A stretch of DNA of 64,000 bases, taken from positions 2,356,001-2,420,000 of the forward strand of contig CBDAPL010000001.1 in NCBI GenBank assembly GCA_965198495.1. Reading direction: 5' to 3'. Of this stretch, positions 63,843-64,000 are shown in pieces. The DNA comes from RH-AL1 sp965198495 (GTDB lineage Bacteria > Pseudomonadota > Alphaproteobacteria > Rhizobiales > Beijerinckiaceae). How positions within the stretch are numbered: the stretch's first letter is position 1; every line of letters starts with the position of its first letter. The position numbers and the translations under genes were made by a program. The notes beneath the pieces were generated by a model that was given only the letters and a program-made list of their open reading frames with translations, was not told the DNA's origin and did no database searches.

Positions 63843-64000
63843 ATGGAATGGACACGGCCGAAGACCTTCCTCTGCTACATTGAGGGCAGCGATGACCGCT
63901 GGCAGGGGGTCTGCATCGATTTCGATCTTCCGGCAGTCGGCCGATCCGTCGAGGACGTGAAGGTGCAGCTGTATTGGGCTGTGCACACCTACATCGAGGA
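63843..64000 (+). CDS. HicB-like protein, 5' part only
   Basis: 52 codons visible before the window ends: MEWTRPKTFLCYIEGSDDRW, then VCIDFDLPAVGRSVEDVKVQ. The pattern of a beta hairpin (FLCYIEG...WQGVCIDFD) followed by a helix resembles the HicB/RNase H-like antitoxin fold (DUF1902-like). No HicA toxin gene is visible upstream. ATG at 63843 has no ribosome site, while TTGACA at 63806 and TATATG at 63832 lie close upstream, so transcription may start at or near the codon. Confidence 0.55.
   Translation, partial: MEWTRPKTFLCYIEGSDDRWQGVCIDFDLPAVGRSVEDVKVQLYWAVHTYIE

Overview
The window is about 64 kb of high-GC DNA with the gene content and gene order of an alphaproteobacterial chromosome. The best fit is the Hyphomicrobiales (Rhizobiales), perhaps near Beijerinckiaceae/Methylocystaceae. 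The grounds are the hflX-mazG pair, the rlpA-dacA-tmk-holB-metG-tatD-MBL run, the dsbA-aroQ-accB-accC run, an NDUFS4-type complex I gene, tandem double cold-shock-domain proteins and an NitT-type ABC permease. The family-level placement is inference. There is no rRNA operon, CRISPR array, insertion sequence or prophage.

Layout. 1-5.3 kb: hflX, mazG, a double cold-shock protein, then an MBL hydrolase and tatD. 5.2-11.1 kb: a tightly overlapping minus-strand operon (rlpA, DD-carboxypeptidase, tmk, holB, metG, tatD, MBL). 11.4-16.8 kb: two tandem KpsE/BexC-type capsule export proteins, a two-part glycosyltransferase and xthA. 17-22.3 kb: an AaeB/AaeX/AaeA-like efflux operon, a DUF72 protein and an MDR oxidoreductase. 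22.4-26.6 kb: dprA-plsY, an M23 peptidase and a GH25 lipoprotein. 26.8-29.7 kb: an ABC permease without ATPase, a frameshifted histidine phosphatase, tRNA-Arg, an NDUFS4-like gene and tRNA-Pro.

29.8-35.6 kb is the most distinctive accessory block: a divergent formate dehydrogenase locus. The catalytic subunit is a selenoprotein whose in-frame TGA (32692) splits it into two apparent ORFs. The partner strand carries a 76-aa protein, a four-cluster Fe-S subunit and an NrfD-type membrane subunit. An inverted repeat lies in the shared promoter region. 35.6-40.8 kb holds a succinate-semialdehyde dehydrogenase, an Old Yellow Enzyme, a DUF188 protein and a RoxA-like di-heme cytochrome c.

40.8-44.0 kb is a cold-shock-like cluster: DUF192 protein, double cold-shock protein, a tiny 20-codon ORF with a near-perfect anti-16S ribosome binding site and its own terminator, and a DEAD-box helicase. 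44-49.6 kb: small secreted proteins, a polysaccharide flippase, an acyltransferase, an alpha/beta hydrolase, a transglutaminase and tRNA-Trp. 49.8-56.7 kb: a Na+/H+ antiporter, aat, a basic KTV-repeat secreted protein, a nitroreductase and mfd. 56.7-57.1 kb is a small gene graveyard (GNAT remnant abutting a higA remnant). 57.1-64 kb: an amino acid permease, dsbA-like, aroQ, accB, accC, recJ and the start of a HicB-like gene.
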